From the NCBI GenBank assembly GCA_963745765.1, contig CAVUYQ010000024.1:62001-126000 (forward strand): a DNA stretch of 64,000 bases, written 5' to 3'. Shown piece after piece: positions 53,359 to 62,577 of the stretch. This DNA comes from Ww85 sp963745765. GTDB taxonomy: Bacteria; Desulfobacterota; Desulfobulbia; Desulfobulbales; Desulfocapsaceae. How positions within the stretch are numbered: the stretch's first letter is position 1; each line of letters begins with the position of its first letter. Below the pieces are notes generated by a model. That model searched no databases, was not told where the DNA came from, and was given only the letters and a program-made list of their open reading frames with translations. The translations under genes and the position numbers were made by a program.

Positions 53359-55958
53359 TTTTGCCCCTGCCCAGCCGCCTCGCCGATTGCGTGCATCAGA
53401 CCGTTGATGATCTCCTGTCTGAAGCCGTCACTTTCGATACGTTTTCCTTTTTTATCAAGTACATAAAACACATCAATAAGCTGCCCCACCTCCGTGGCAA
53501 TGAAAGCTTTATAGATATTGATGCCAAAATCGGCCATTGTCTGGGTAATCCGGTACAGCTGACCGGGAAAGTCAGTTGCATGGACTTCGACTACCGTAAA
53601 ATCATCGGAACTCTCGTTTTCCACTTCGACCCGTCGCTCATGACTGCCGATCAGTTCACGTTTTCGGCCATAGCTGTTTTTCAGCTTCTCATACAACCGA
53701 TAGCCAAGCGCCAAACGATGATTGACAGCCCGATCAAGATCATTGTTTATAGACTGCCAATCACATTCGTCAAAATCAAATTCATCCGCCGGCCGCACGT
53801 CCATAACATCGACGACGGTGCCGTCCGGCCAGGTGAAAATCTGGGCATTAACAACGGTCAGCTGGTTCAGCGTCAACACGCCGCAAATTTTTGCCAGAAG
53901 ACCGGGTTGGTCGGCAGACATCACCAGGACAGACCAGTGATCACCTGCTTCCTCCGCGATCACCAGAGATTTCTGCCTTACCAGATGATACTGATCCCGA
54001 TGATAGAGAAGGTGCGAAAGAATCGTACCCGGCGTAAAGGAACTGAGGTAATCAGCCGGGAGTGCGCTGAGCTCCATGCGAAAGCCTGCTTCATTCCCGG
54101 CAAGGGCCGCCACCTGGTCACGGAGCCAGGAAATCCCCTCCTCATACTGCCGGTCAACCAAGGCCGGCAAATCGTCCTCTGTATCATCGTGGGAGAGATA
54201 CGCCTGCACCTTGAAATACATATCCTTCATCAGCATCGCCTTCCAATCGCTCCAGGCGGAAGGACCGGTCGCCCGTGAATCGGCAACTGAAAGCAGGTAC
54301 AACATGGCAAGACGCTCTGATGTGCCGATGGTATCGGCGCATCGCTTTATAAAGGCACGATCCTCAAGATCCCTGCGCAAGGCGTTTTCGGGAATAAAGA
54401 GATGATAGCGAACCAGAAAAGACAGGTCATCTACCTCCTCATCGTCCAGGCAAAGCCGCCGGCCAATCGTGGCTACCAACTCTGCCCCGTACTCGGAATG
54501 ATCCATGCCGGAATTTTTACCGATATCATGCAGCAGGGCGGCAAGATAAAATGGAGCGACGACGCCGATCAGGGCAGCTATCTCCGGTTCTTCCTCGACA
54601 ACCCGGTGCAGTTCGGCCACAGCCTGCAGCAAATGGCGATCCACCGTATAAATATGATAAATATCATGCTGCGCCAGGGCGTCTATCCTGGCAAACTCCG
54701 GTATGTACATGCCAAGCAGCCCTGTTTCAAGCATGCCTTCAAGCACAGGCAGGATCCGGTCGGCTGAGGTAAGTATGGCAATAAACGGCTTTGCCATACG
54801 AGGCGAAGATCTTACGCGGGCCGTAATGAGCCCGAGATTGTCGGTAATTGTCATTTTTGAACGATGGTGCACCGGCACCCCTGTTCGGGCGGAGGCGAGA
54901 AAGGTTCTCATCATAAGGTGGGGCTTGCCGCTGATCTCTTCGCTGCGTGCCACCAGATGGATCCGGTTCCGTCGAATCTCGATCCATTTCTCTATCTCCC
55001 GATCAGCGACATCATGCCCCCCCTCAACCAGGTCGAGAACCTCGTTGACATGATCGAAAAACAGATCGTTAATTACGGTAATTGTTCTTAAATGACCATA
55101 GACATCACGCATTAAACGCTCAACACGCAATCCGGCTTCACTGTCCTTGTAGCCAAAGGCTTCCGCCATCTCCTCCTGCTGATCGAAATAGAGCTGATCG
55201 TTTTTCCGGCCACTGATATAGTGCAGGCGGTTTCGGATACGAACCAGCATGTCGCAGGCGCCTTGAAAGCGCTCTCCCTCACTTTCCAGAAGAAAACCGG
55301 CTTCGACAATCTGTTGAAAGCTGTTGATGCCAAAAACCACCTTGGCCGCCCAGATCATTGACTGGATATCGCGCAAGCCCCCCTTGCTCTCCTTTACGTT
55401 CGGCTCGAGCAGATAACCGTGGCTGCCGAAACGGGTACGCCGTTCCGCATTGAAGCGGTTCAGATTGGAAATAAACTCGTGCCGGCGGCCGTCGACAAAT
55501 TCCTTCTTATACACTTCCATCAATTCATCAAACAGCGCTTCAGATCCTCCGATAAGGCGGGCCTCAAGCAGGGCCACCCGGAAAATAAAGTCTTCTCCAG
55601 CATGCTTTATAGACTCTGCAATCGTGCGTACACCATGCCCCACTTCATATCCGGTATCCCAGAGTGGATAGAGAATAGCATCGGCGCATTCGCCGATGTC
55701 TGCACGAATTCCCGGCCTGAACAGGATCATCAGATCAATATCTGAAAAGGGGAAGAGCTCCTGGCGGCCATAACCGCCAAGAGCAATAAGGGAGATATTC
55801 GACGCGGCAGCGGAGTTTTCGATCGAGGAGAAACACTCCAGAATGAACTCGTCTGCAAGAGCGCTATGGTCCCGCAGAAGGGAGACGCCACTCAACCCCT
55901 GGCTCCAGAGTTCATCCAGGGCCCGGCGTTGCGTATTAAGCTTGCTGGATCCAGCCAT
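53355..55958 (-). CDS. glnD: Bifunctional [protein-PII] uridylyltransferase/uridylyl-removing enzyme
   Basis: 867 residues. It senses glutamine and modifies PII. The nucleotidyltransferase site is IALGGYGRQELFPFSDIDLM; the helical GlnD region follows; the HD hydrolase domain has LAALLHDIGKNSGMDHSEYG; two ACT domains end the chain (WSVLVMSADQPGLLAKICGVL and VVEVHATDFPGQLYRITQTM). The start ATG overlaps the glnB stop (TGATG), so the two are coupled. With an alpha-type GlnA, its role is likely PII signalling to AmtB and transcription rather than adenylylation control. Confidence 0.93.
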   Translation of the reverse strand: MAGSSKLNTQRRALDELWSQGLSGVSLLRDHSALADEFILECFSSIENSAAASNISLIALGGYGRQELFPFSDIDLMILFRPGIRADIGECADAILYPLWDTGYEVGHGVRTIAESIKHAGEDFIFRVALLEARLIGGSEALFDELMEVYKKEFVDGRRHEFISNLNRFNAERRTRFGSHGYLLEPNVKESKGGLRDIQSMIWAAKVVFGINSFQQIVEAGFLLESEGERFQGACDMLVRIRNRLHYISGRKNDQLYFDQQEEMAEAFGYKDSEAGLRVERLMRDVYGHLRTITVINDLFFDHVNEVLDLVEGGHDVADREIEKWIEIRRNRIHLVARSEEISGKPHLMMRTFLASARTGVPVHHRSKMTITDNLGLITARVRSSPRMAKPFIAILTSADRILPVLEGMLETGLLGMYIPEFARIDALAQHDIYHIYTVDRHLLQAVAELHRVVEEEPEIAALIGVVAPFYLAALLHDIGKNSGMDHSEYGAELVATIGRRLCLDDEEVDDLSFLVRYHLFIPENALRRDLEDRAFIKRCADTIGTSERLAMLYLLSVADSRATGPSAWSDWKAMLMKDMYFKVQAYLSHDDTEDDLPALVDRQYEEGISWLRDQVAALAGNEAGFRMELSALPADYLSSFTPGTILSHLLYHRDQYHLVRQKSLVIAEEAGDHWSVLVMSADQPGLLAKICGVLTLNQLTVVNAQIFTWPDGTVVDVMDVRPADEFDFDECDWQSINNDLDRAVNHRLALGYRLYEKLKNSYGRKRELIGSHERRVEVENESSDDFTVVEVHATDFPGQLYRITQTMADFGINIYKAFIATEVGQLIDVFYVLDKKGKRIESDGFRQEIINGLMHAIGEAAGQGQK

Positions 55959-56296
55959 CAGATGGCGTCAAGATTCTCTTCACCCGTCCTGACCCGGACA
56001 ATCCTCTCAACAGGTATCACGAAGATCTTGCCGTCACCAATTTTGCCGCTGTTGGCGGCCTTTCTGATACATTCCACGACATTGTCGACGATATCTTCAG
56101 ACACAACCACTTCGATCTTCACCTTCGGGATAAAATCGACAACATACTCGGCCCCACGATATATTTCCGTGTGACCTTTCTGGCGGCCATACCCCTTCAC
56201 CTCCGAGATCGTCATTCCCTTTATACCGATCTCGTTTAAGGCATCCTTGACATCGTCAAGCTTAGAAGGCTTCACAATCGCTTCAATCTTTTTCAT
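55958..56296 (-). CDS. glnB: Nitrogen regulatory protein PII
   Basis: 112 residues of the PII trimer family. MKKIEAIVKPSKLDDVKDAL at the start; T-loop GRQKGHTEIYRGAEYVVDF with the uridylylated Tyr in RGAEY; the B- and C-loop signatures VVSEDIVDNVVECI and GDGKIFVIPVERIVRVRTGE. It binds ATP/ADP and 2-oxoglutarate and controls AmtB and others. Located between amtB and glnD, so it could equally be named glnK. GAGGGA precedes ATG 56296. Confidence 0.94.
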   Translation of the reverse strand: MKKIEAIVKPSKLDDVKDALNEIGIKGMTISEVKGYGRQKGHTEIYRGAEYVVDFIPKVKIEVVVSEDIVDNVVECIRKAANSGKIGDGKIFVIPVERIVRVRTGEENLDAI

Positions 56297-56400
56297 ACCA
56301 TCCCTCGCTCATCTCTTCCGTACCATCCTTCCAGTTCTCAACTCCTGTGAAACAGATACCATACTGGCAGATTATCCGGATTTATCCTGAATTAGTCGGG

Positions 56401-57621
56401 TTAATTGTTATACGCTGTCTCTGAATGTTCTGTCGAGTCCATACCGGCCGCCTCAGCCTCATCCGTGAGACGCAGTCCGATCGTTGACTGAATTACCTTG
56501 AATATAACCCAACTCACCACAAAGGCATATACCGATACAACCAGCGCAGCAAATAATTGCGTTCCCAGTTGGGCGGGATTTCCGGCAAACAAGCCGTCAA
56601 CACCGCCTGGATTCACGGCAGTGGTGGCAAACAGGCCCACACAAAGGGTGCCAAGCAGCCCCCCGACACCATGGATTCCGACAACATCAAGCGCGTCATC
56701 AAGCTTGAACCTCACTTTGAGATTCACGGCGGTATAACAGAGTGCACCGCCAAGCAGGCCGACAATGATTGCCGCATTGGGACCGACGAAACCCGCCGTC
56801 GGAGTAATTGTGGCCAGGCCGGCAATGGCTCCGGAGGCCGCACCGAGCGTCGTCGGCCGGCCCTGGGTCACCATTTCCATAACCACCCACATGAACATAC
56901 CGGCCATACCGGCAAGATGGGTGGCAACGAAGGCTGTGGCGGCGATTTCGTCTGCAGCCAGAGCGGAACCGCCGTTAAAGCCAAACCAGCCAAACCAGAG
57001 CAGGCCGGTGCCAAGAACGGTCATCGGCAGATTATGCGGCATAAAACTTGTGCGACCATAGCCTCTTCTTGGACCGATAACAAGAACACCGGCAAGAGCC
57101 GCCATGCCGCAGGTGGCATGCACGACAAGACCACCGGCAAAATCCACAACACCCCGTGCACCCAGCCAGCCGCCGCTGCCCCATATCCAATGGCAAACAG
57201 GGTTATAGACCAGGATCGCCCAGAGCAGTGAGAATACGATAAACGGTACGAATCTGACCCGTTCGGCGAAAGCGCCGGTAATCAGGGCGGGAGTTATAAT
57301 GGCGAACATACACTGGTAGATCATGAAGACGGTCTGGGGTATCGTTGTCGCATAGTGCGGACTCGGCTCTGTCGTCACACCGCTGAGCCCGAAAAAAGAC
57401 AGGTCTCCGATAAATCCGCCGATGGTAGGACCAAAGGACATGGAATAGCCCAGATAGACCCACTCGATACTGATCAGCGAGATCATAAACAGACTCTGCA
57501 TGATCGTTCCCAGAACGTTTTTTCCCCGAACCATGCCTGCATAAAAGAGGGCCAGCCCTGGTGTCATCAAAAGGACCAGTCCGGCTGACGCAAGGATGAA
57601 TGCTGTATCCGCCTTATTCAT
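56401..57621 (-). CDS. amtB: Ammonium transporter
   Basis: 406 residues with eleven membrane helices and no cleavable signal peptide. Family motifs: FYAGMVRGKNVLGTIMQSLF, the Phe gate and signature DFAGGLVVHATCGMAALAGV (with the first pore His), and the second pore His in VVGIHGVGGLLGTL. It carries ammonium/ammonia inward and is blocked by PII. It heads amtB-glnB-glnD-glnA. GGAG lies seven bases before ATG 57621. A perfect palindrome lies 50-71 bases upstream. Confidence 0.94.
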   Translation of the reverse strand: MNKADTAFILASAGLVLLMTPGLALFYAGMVRGKNVLGTIMQSLFMISLISIEWVYLGYSMSFGPTIGGFIGDLSFFGLSGVTTEPSPHYATTIPQTVFMIYQCMFAIITPALITGAFAERVRFVPFIVFSLLWAILVYNPVCHWIWGSGGWLGARGVVDFAGGLVVHATCGMAALAGVLVIGPRRGYGRTSFMPHNLPMTVLGTGLLWFGWFGFNGGSALAADEIAATAFVATHLAGMAGMFMWVVMEMVTQGRPTTLGAASGAIAGLATITPTAGFVGPNAAIIVGLLGGALCYTAVNLKVRFKLDDALDVVGIHGVGGLLGTLCVGLFATTAVNPGGVDGLFAGNPAQLGTQLFAALVVSVYAFVVSWVIFKVIQSTIGLRLTDEAEAAGMDSTEHSETAYNN

Positions 57622-57670
57622 GTCGTTTCTCCATGGTTATCGACCGACAGGATGTTCAGAGACCGGTCAG

Positions 57671-57692
57671 ATTATTACATATTTGTAATAAT
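57671..57692. promoter_or_regulatory. Perfect operator-like palindrome upstream of amtB
   Basis: ATTATTACA and TGTAATAAT are perfect 9-base arms around TATT. The core recurs upstream of glnA. The gap 57622-58065 holds no gene; no sigma-54 or NtrC-type site was recognised in it. Confidence 0.6.
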
Positions 57693-58065
57693 ATTGCATT
57701 TTTCTGTTTTGAGGATAACATGGTTGGGATAATATTCAATATTTTTTTCATTCAAGCCGATGCTTTCGATATCTTTTAAAAACCCACAAGAGTTTGTAAT
57801 CATTTAACAAAAACAGACATCCTCGAAAAGGATCGAATTTATTTTGCTTTTTTGTAGCATCAGTCCAATGTTCGCTTGAGCTGACCCCTTCTCTCTTCCA
57901 GCGAGCCATCCGCGCCCGTGCGGCTATTAGCCTTTGAGTCCGCCATTCTTCCTATTGACGAACCATATCCCGATATGGTTTAGGTAAGTAAACTACCGCG
58001 TTCCACGGAAATAGAATGGGTATCCGTGTCTCATAAAATGACAGGCTCCTGACAGAGGGTGGCAG

Positions 58066-59562
58066 ATGAAAGTAGCCGGAAAACATTTCAGAACCATTTG
58101 GCCTGACCCGGAAACGGAGGGTCAGATCGTTATCATTGATCAGCGCAGACTCCCGCATGAGTTCGTCACCAAAACGCTTGTCACCGCTGAAGACGCCTTC
58201 GTTGCGATAAGGGATATGCTCGTTCGAGGCGCCGGTCTCATCGGTGTTACTGCCGCTTATGGCATCTACCTGGCTGCACTCAATGGAGGCAGCACAAGAC
58301 TCCACAAGGACATGAAGGCCGCAGGCGATTATCTGAAATCGGCCCGCCCCACCGCACAGAATCTCGCCTGGGCCGTTGACCGGGTGCTCTCTGCCGTCGC
58401 AGATATCAAGGATCCGGATGATGTCAGGCAGGCGGCTTTCACCGTCGCCTCGAAAATAGCCAACGAGGATGCCAGACACTGCCGGCAGATTGGCCAGCAT
58501 GGCAGACTTCTGATCGGTGACATCTGGCAGAAAAAGAGGAAAAAACGTGTAAACATCCTGACACATTGCAATGCCGGCTGGCTTGCCTTTGTGGACTATG
58601 GCAGTGCCACCGCTCCCATATATGCCGCGCGTGATGACGGTATTGACCTCCATGTCTGGGTCGATGAGACCCGGCCCTGGAACCAGGGTGCCCGACTGAC
58701 CTGCTGGGAACTCCAGCAGGAAGGAATCGCCCATACGCTGATCACAGACAATGCCGGAGGACACTTGATGCAGCAGGGACTCGTCGACATGGTCATTGTC
58801 GGTTCCGATCGAACCACGCATACCGGGGATGTTGCCAACAAGATCGGCACCTACCTCAAAGCGCTTGCGGCAAAAGACAACAATATTCCTTTCTACGTTG
58901 CACTGCCGTCCTCCACCATTGACTGGAACATCGATAAAGGTGCAGAAATTCCAATAGAAGAAAGATCCGGGGATGAAATAACCACTATTGCCGGACTCTC
59001 AAAAAATGGTACAATAGAGTCAGTCAGGATAGCGGCTGCAAACACCCTCACACGCAACTACGGTTTCGATGTAACCCCGGCCCGGCTGGTCACGGCACTG
59101 ATCACCGAGCGGGGAGTTGTCGAGGCTGAACGCTCAGCAATTCATGCAATGTATCCTGATCACGCTTCAACCCTCGGACAATCTCAACGGCGAGGTACTA
59201 TCATGGCACACGGAGAGAAACGAAAATTTGACCGATGGGATTCATCACATCTGCTCAATTATATTATCCTTGACGAAAACGGTACGAGGGGACGTTACGC
59301 GATGGGCAGGACCCTTGACGTCAGCCTGAATGGCATCAGGATGGAATCGGTCGAAGCGTTGGCAAGCGAAGAAACGATTGAAGTCACCCTCGGCGTTGAA
59401 GAGGATCTGATCGACCTCATTGGCCGCGTCACCTTCTGCAAACCCGAGGGCGACAGGTTCATCTCAGGTGTTGAGTTCATTAAAATGTCCGCAGAAGGGC
59501 GCAGGGTATTCCGCCGCTACGCCGAAGTATTTAAGAAACTGGCAACTGAAGGCAACAAGTAG
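58066..59562 (+). CDS. mtnA: S-methyl-5-thioribose-1-phosphate isomerase fused to a PilZ domain
   Basis: 498 residues in one frame. Residues 1-365 are MtnA of methionine salvage: DQRRLPHEF, LVRGAGLIGVTAAYG, catalytic Cys in LTHCNAG, catalytic Asp in VIVGSDRTTHTGDVANKIGTY, and YGFDVTPARLVTALITERGV. From residue 380 a PilZ domain follows, with c-di-GMP motif RKFDR (RxxxR, 386-390) and DVSLNG (DxSxxG, 418-423), ending FISGVEFIKMS. GAGGGTGG precedes ATG 58066. An in-frame ATG at 59203 with GAGG upstream could start a separate PilZ protein, and since indels occur in this window, the fusion needs confirmation. Confidence 0.85.
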   Translation: MKVAGKHFRTIWPDPETEGQIVIIDQRRLPHEFVTKTLVTAEDAFVAIRDMLVRGAGLIGVTAAYGIYLAALNGGSTRLHKDMKAAGDYLKSARPTAQNLAWAVDRVLSAVADIKDPDDVRQAAFTVASKIANEDARHCRQIGQHGRLLIGDIWQKKRKKRVNILTHCNAGWLAFVDYGSATAPIYAARDDGIDLHVWVDETRPWNQGARLTCWELQQEGIAHTLITDNAGGHLMQQGLVDMVIVGSDRTTHTGDVANKIGTYLKALAAKDNNIPFYVALPSSTIDWNIDKGAEIPIEERSGDEITTIAGLSKNGTIESVRIAAANTLTRNYGFDVTPARLVTALITERGVVEAERSAIHAMYPDHASTLGQSQRRGTIMAHGEKRKFDRWDSSHLLNYIILDENGTRGRYAMGRTLDVSLNGIRMESVEALASEETIEVTLGVEEDLIDLIGRVTFCKPEGDRFISGVEFIKMSAEGRRVFRRYAEVFKKLATEGNK

Positions 59563-59631
59563 AAACCATTTTCGGCTGGCCCTGACCCTGTTTTCCGTCC
59601 CTGAATCTTCCAACTGCCATTTCCGTATTGG

Positions 59632-61044
59632 CTAGACGTGACGCCCGTAAACATCTTCAAAGCGAACGATATCGTCCTCCCCCAGGTAACTGCCGATCTG
59701 GACCTCTATGAGTTCAAGCGGGATCGCACCGGGGTTTTCCAGCCGGTGGTGATTGCCGGCAGGTATATAGGTTGACTGATCCTCATGCAGCAGAATCTCT
59801 TTGTCACCGTTGACGACCAGGGCCGTACCTTTTACCACCACCCAGTGTTCATGCCGGTGATGGTGCATCTGTAAAGAGAGTTTACCTCCCGGATAGACGG
59901 TAATCCGCTTGATCTGGTAGCGTTCTTCAATTTCCAGGACCGAATAACTTCCCCAGGGACGGTAAACGGTCTGATGTATCTTGAACTCATTGCGGTTTTC
60001 TTTCTTGAGCCGTTGAAAGATCTTTTTCACATCCTGGGCCCGCGACAACGGCGCTACCAGAACCGCATCGGACGTCTCAACCACGAGTGTATCCACCAGC
60101 CCCACCGTGGCAACCATCCGATCATCTGCCCGTATCAATGAGTTCCTGGTATCCTCGAGCAAGACATCGCCGCGGCTCACGTTGCCGTTCTCATCCTTGT
60201 CAAGAACTTCGTAGAGTGCCTGCCAGGAGCCGATATCACTCCAGCCAAGATCTGCTGCGACAACAACGGCCCGAGATGTCTTTTCCATCAGGGCATAATC
60301 AATTGAATCATCGGGACATGCCTCCATTTCCTCACCGGCAAAACGATAAAACTGCCCGTCCCGTGTTCCGTTTGCAACAGCGGCACTCATGCAGGAGAGA
60401 ATATCCGGAGCGTGCTCTTTCATTTCCTGACGAAACGTTCCCAGAGAAAAGGCAAACATGCCGCTATTCCAGAAATAGTTTTTTTCAGCAATATATTGTT
60501 CGGCCACTTTCAGAGCAGGCTTTTCCTTGAAAGACAGTACTTTCCCGTTCTCTCCCCGTTCAATATAGCCATAACCTGTCTCCGGCCGATCAGGCTCAAC
60601 CCCAAAGGTCACGATATGCCCCTGTCCGGCCTTCTCCGCCGCCTCCTTGACTACTTCAACAAATGAATCCAGATTACGGATAAGATGATCAGCCGGTAAG
60701 ACAAGAAGGACCAGGTCGTCATCGGCTTCCTGGCTGAAGATATACTCAACAGCTCCGCTGATTGCCGGGGCGGTATTTCGTCCGACCGGTTCCAGCAGAA
60801 TCGTATAAGCTTTATCACGACTGATCTCATCAATTTGACTGCGGGTAATGAAACGATGTTCTTCGCCGACGACGATCACCGGCGGCCGCATGCCGGGAAC
60901 ACTGTTGACTCGCGTCAGTGTCGTCTGCAAAAGCGATGTCTGATCGGTCAGGCAGAGTAATTGCTTGGGATATATCTCCCGGGAAAGAGGCCACAACCTC
61001 GACCCGGTTCCACCTGCCAGAATGACCGGCTGAATAAACTTCAT
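59632..61044 (-). CDS. manC: Mannose-1-phosphate guanylyltransferase / mannose-6-phosphate isomerase
   Basis: 470 residues. The nucleotidyltransferase domain begins FIQPVILAGGTGSRLWPLSR, with PKQLL and FKEKPALKVAEQYI. The C-terminal cupin isomerase domain has QIKRITVYPGGKLSLQMHHH and RHEHWVVVKGTA. It makes GDP-mannose (and Fru-6-P to Man-6-P) for exopolysaccharide or O-antigen. ATG 61044 was chosen because GAGGAG lies seven bases upstream. It lies downstream of the phosphomannomutase on the same strand, with which it forms a pathway. Confidence 0.92.
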   Translation of the reverse strand: MKFIQPVILAGGTGSRLWPLSREIYPKQLLCLTDQTSLLQTTLTRVNSVPGMRPPVIVVGEEHRFITRSQIDEISRDKAYTILLEPVGRNTAPAISGAVEYIFSQEADDDLVLLVLPADHLIRNLDSFVEVVKEAAEKAGQGHIVTFGVEPDRPETGYGYIERGENGKVLSFKEKPALKVAEQYIAEKNYFWNSGMFAFSLGTFRQEMKEHAPDILSCMSAAVANGTRDGQFYRFAGEEMEACPDDSIDYALMEKTSRAVVVAADLGWSDIGSWQALYEVLDKDENGNVSRGDVLLEDTRNSLIRADDRMVATVGLVDTLVVETSDAVLVAPLSRAQDVKKIFQRLKKENRNEFKIHQTVYRPWGSYSVLEIEERYQIKRITVYPGGKLSLQMHHHRHEHWVVVKGTALVVNGDKEILLHEDQSTYIPAGNHHRLENPGAIPLELIEVQIGSYLGEDDIVRFEDVYGRHV

Positions 61045-61096
61045 TCTCTTCTCCTCATGCACTAAAAGATAGTACGGCTCTGCTGCTTCGCCCTAC

Positions 61097-62461
61097 CTAC
61101 AGGCCGCGGATAAGCTTCAATAATTCTTCGGTTTTCTCTTGAAGCAACAGGGTATTACCGCGGCTTTCAACGTTAAGCCTGAGCAGCGGCTCCGTATTGG
61201 ATTCCCTGATATTAAATCTGAAATCATCAAAGGCAACACTCAATCCGTCAATATACTCATGGTGGCCGCCGGAAAACTGTTTTTCAACCCGGGCAATGGC
61301 TGCCTCCGGGTCCTGGACGACGGAATTTATCTCCCCTGAGATCGGATAAGCACTCATCCGTTCACCTATCAGCTCAGACAGCGCTTTTCCGGTCCGGCTG
61401 ATAATCGAACAGACCAGGAGCCAGGGAATCATTCCCGAATCACAGCAGCCGAAATCACGAAAATAGTGGTGTGCGGACATCTCTCCGCCATAGACGGAGT
61501 GTTCCCGCCACATCCGCTCCTTGATCAGGGCATGACCCGTTTTTGTCACGACCGGCACCCCGCCGGCCCGGCTCACCAGTTCACGGGTATTCCATACCAG
61601 GCGAGGGTCGTGAAGGATTTTACCGCCGTTCTCGTGGCGCAGCATCTCAAGGGCGAGCAATCCCACCACGTAATAACCATCGATAAACCGTCCCTGTTCA
61701 TCCCAGAAAAAACAGCGGTCAAAATCGCCGTCCCAGGCCACACCAAGGTCGGCACCGCTTGCACGCACCAAGGCTGCTGTTTCTTCACGTTTTCCGGGCA
61801 GGAGAGGGTTTGGCACACCATTCGGAAAAGTGCCGTCGGGCTGATGATGCAGCCGGACAAAGTGAACCGGCAGATGCTCCGAGAGCAGATCGACCACCGC
61901 ACCGGCACAGCCATTGCCGCTGTTGACGACAAGTTTCAGCGGCGCCAGAGCCTTGACATCGACATACCCAAGCAGGTGCTTTATATATGATGACTTTTCC
62001 GATAGTTGAAGTTGCGTGCCTCTTCGTTTCCCCGGACGGGGAAGCGCACCGGCTGAAATTAGCTGCCCCATCCGGAACAGGCCGTTCTCACCGGTAACCG
62101 GGCGGGCATTGCGGGTTACGAACTTCATGCCATTGTAGTCAGCGGGATTATGGCTGGCGGTGATCATGATACCGCCGTCTATCCCCTCTCCGGCCAGACT
62201 GAAGGCAGCATGATAGATCTCTTCCGTGCCGCAGAGTCCGAGGTGCAGCACATCAACGCCCATTTCATTGAGGCCCCGTGCCACCTGCTCGGTCATCTCC
62301 GGACTCGAAAGCCTGATATCGTGCCCCAGCACAATCCTGGTCGGTTTGTAAACAGCGGCAAAAGCCCTGCCGATTTCCAGCGCCAGATCAGCGTCGAGCT
62401 GGTCCGGGACTTTCCCCCTTATATCATAGGCTTTAAAGCAGTCAGGCACTTCATCGGCCAT
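61097..62461 (-). CDS. Phosphomannomutase/phosphoglucomutase
   Basis: 454 residues of the alpha-D-phosphohexomutase family. FKAYDIRGKVPDQLD at the start; catalytic phosphoserine in MITASHNPADYNGMKF; metal loop GVAWDGDFDRCFFWD; sugar loop GGEMSAHHYF; phosphate-binding RESNTEPLLRLNVE. It interconverts Man-6-P and Man-1-P (or the glucose equivalents), feeding manC. ATG 62461 is preferred (AAAGGGAACG upstream); an upstream ATG at 62518 adds a non-family extension. Divergent from rfbA. Confidence 0.9.
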   Translation of the reverse strand: MADEVPDCFKAYDIRGKVPDQLDADLALEIGRAFAAVYKPTRIVLGHDIRLSSPEMTEQVARGLNEMGVDVLHLGLCGTEEIYHAAFSLAGEGIDGGIMITASHNPADYNGMKFVTRNARPVTGENGLFRMGQLISAGALPRPGKRRGTQLQLSEKSSYIKHLLGYVDVKALAPLKLVVNSGNGCAGAVVDLLSEHLPVHFVRLHHQPDGTFPNGVPNPLLPGKREETAALVRASGADLGVAWDGDFDRCFFWDEQGRFIDGYYVVGLLALEMLRHENGGKILHDPRLVWNTRELVSRAGGVPVVTKTGHALIKERMWREHSVYGGEMSAHHYFRDFGCCDSGMIPWLLVCSIISRTGKALSELIGERMSAYPISGEINSVVQDPEAAIARVEKQFSGGHHEYIDGLSVAFDDFRFNIRESNTEPLLRLNVESRGNTLLLQEKTEELLKLIRGL

Positions 62462-62577
62462 TTTTCGTTCCCTTTTTTTAAAAGGCTGGTATAGTTTTCC
62501 ATCTTTGGTCATCAACATCGTACATTACCCTTATCCAAGCTAATTAGTAAAGATTTTCTGACAACTTATCTCTTATT

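Noticed and set aside
59203..59562. PilZ domain as a separate gene
   Set aside because: Possible because of the internal ATG with GAGG upstream, but the sequence as given has no stop between MtnA and PilZ, so it is reported as a fusion with the caveat stated.
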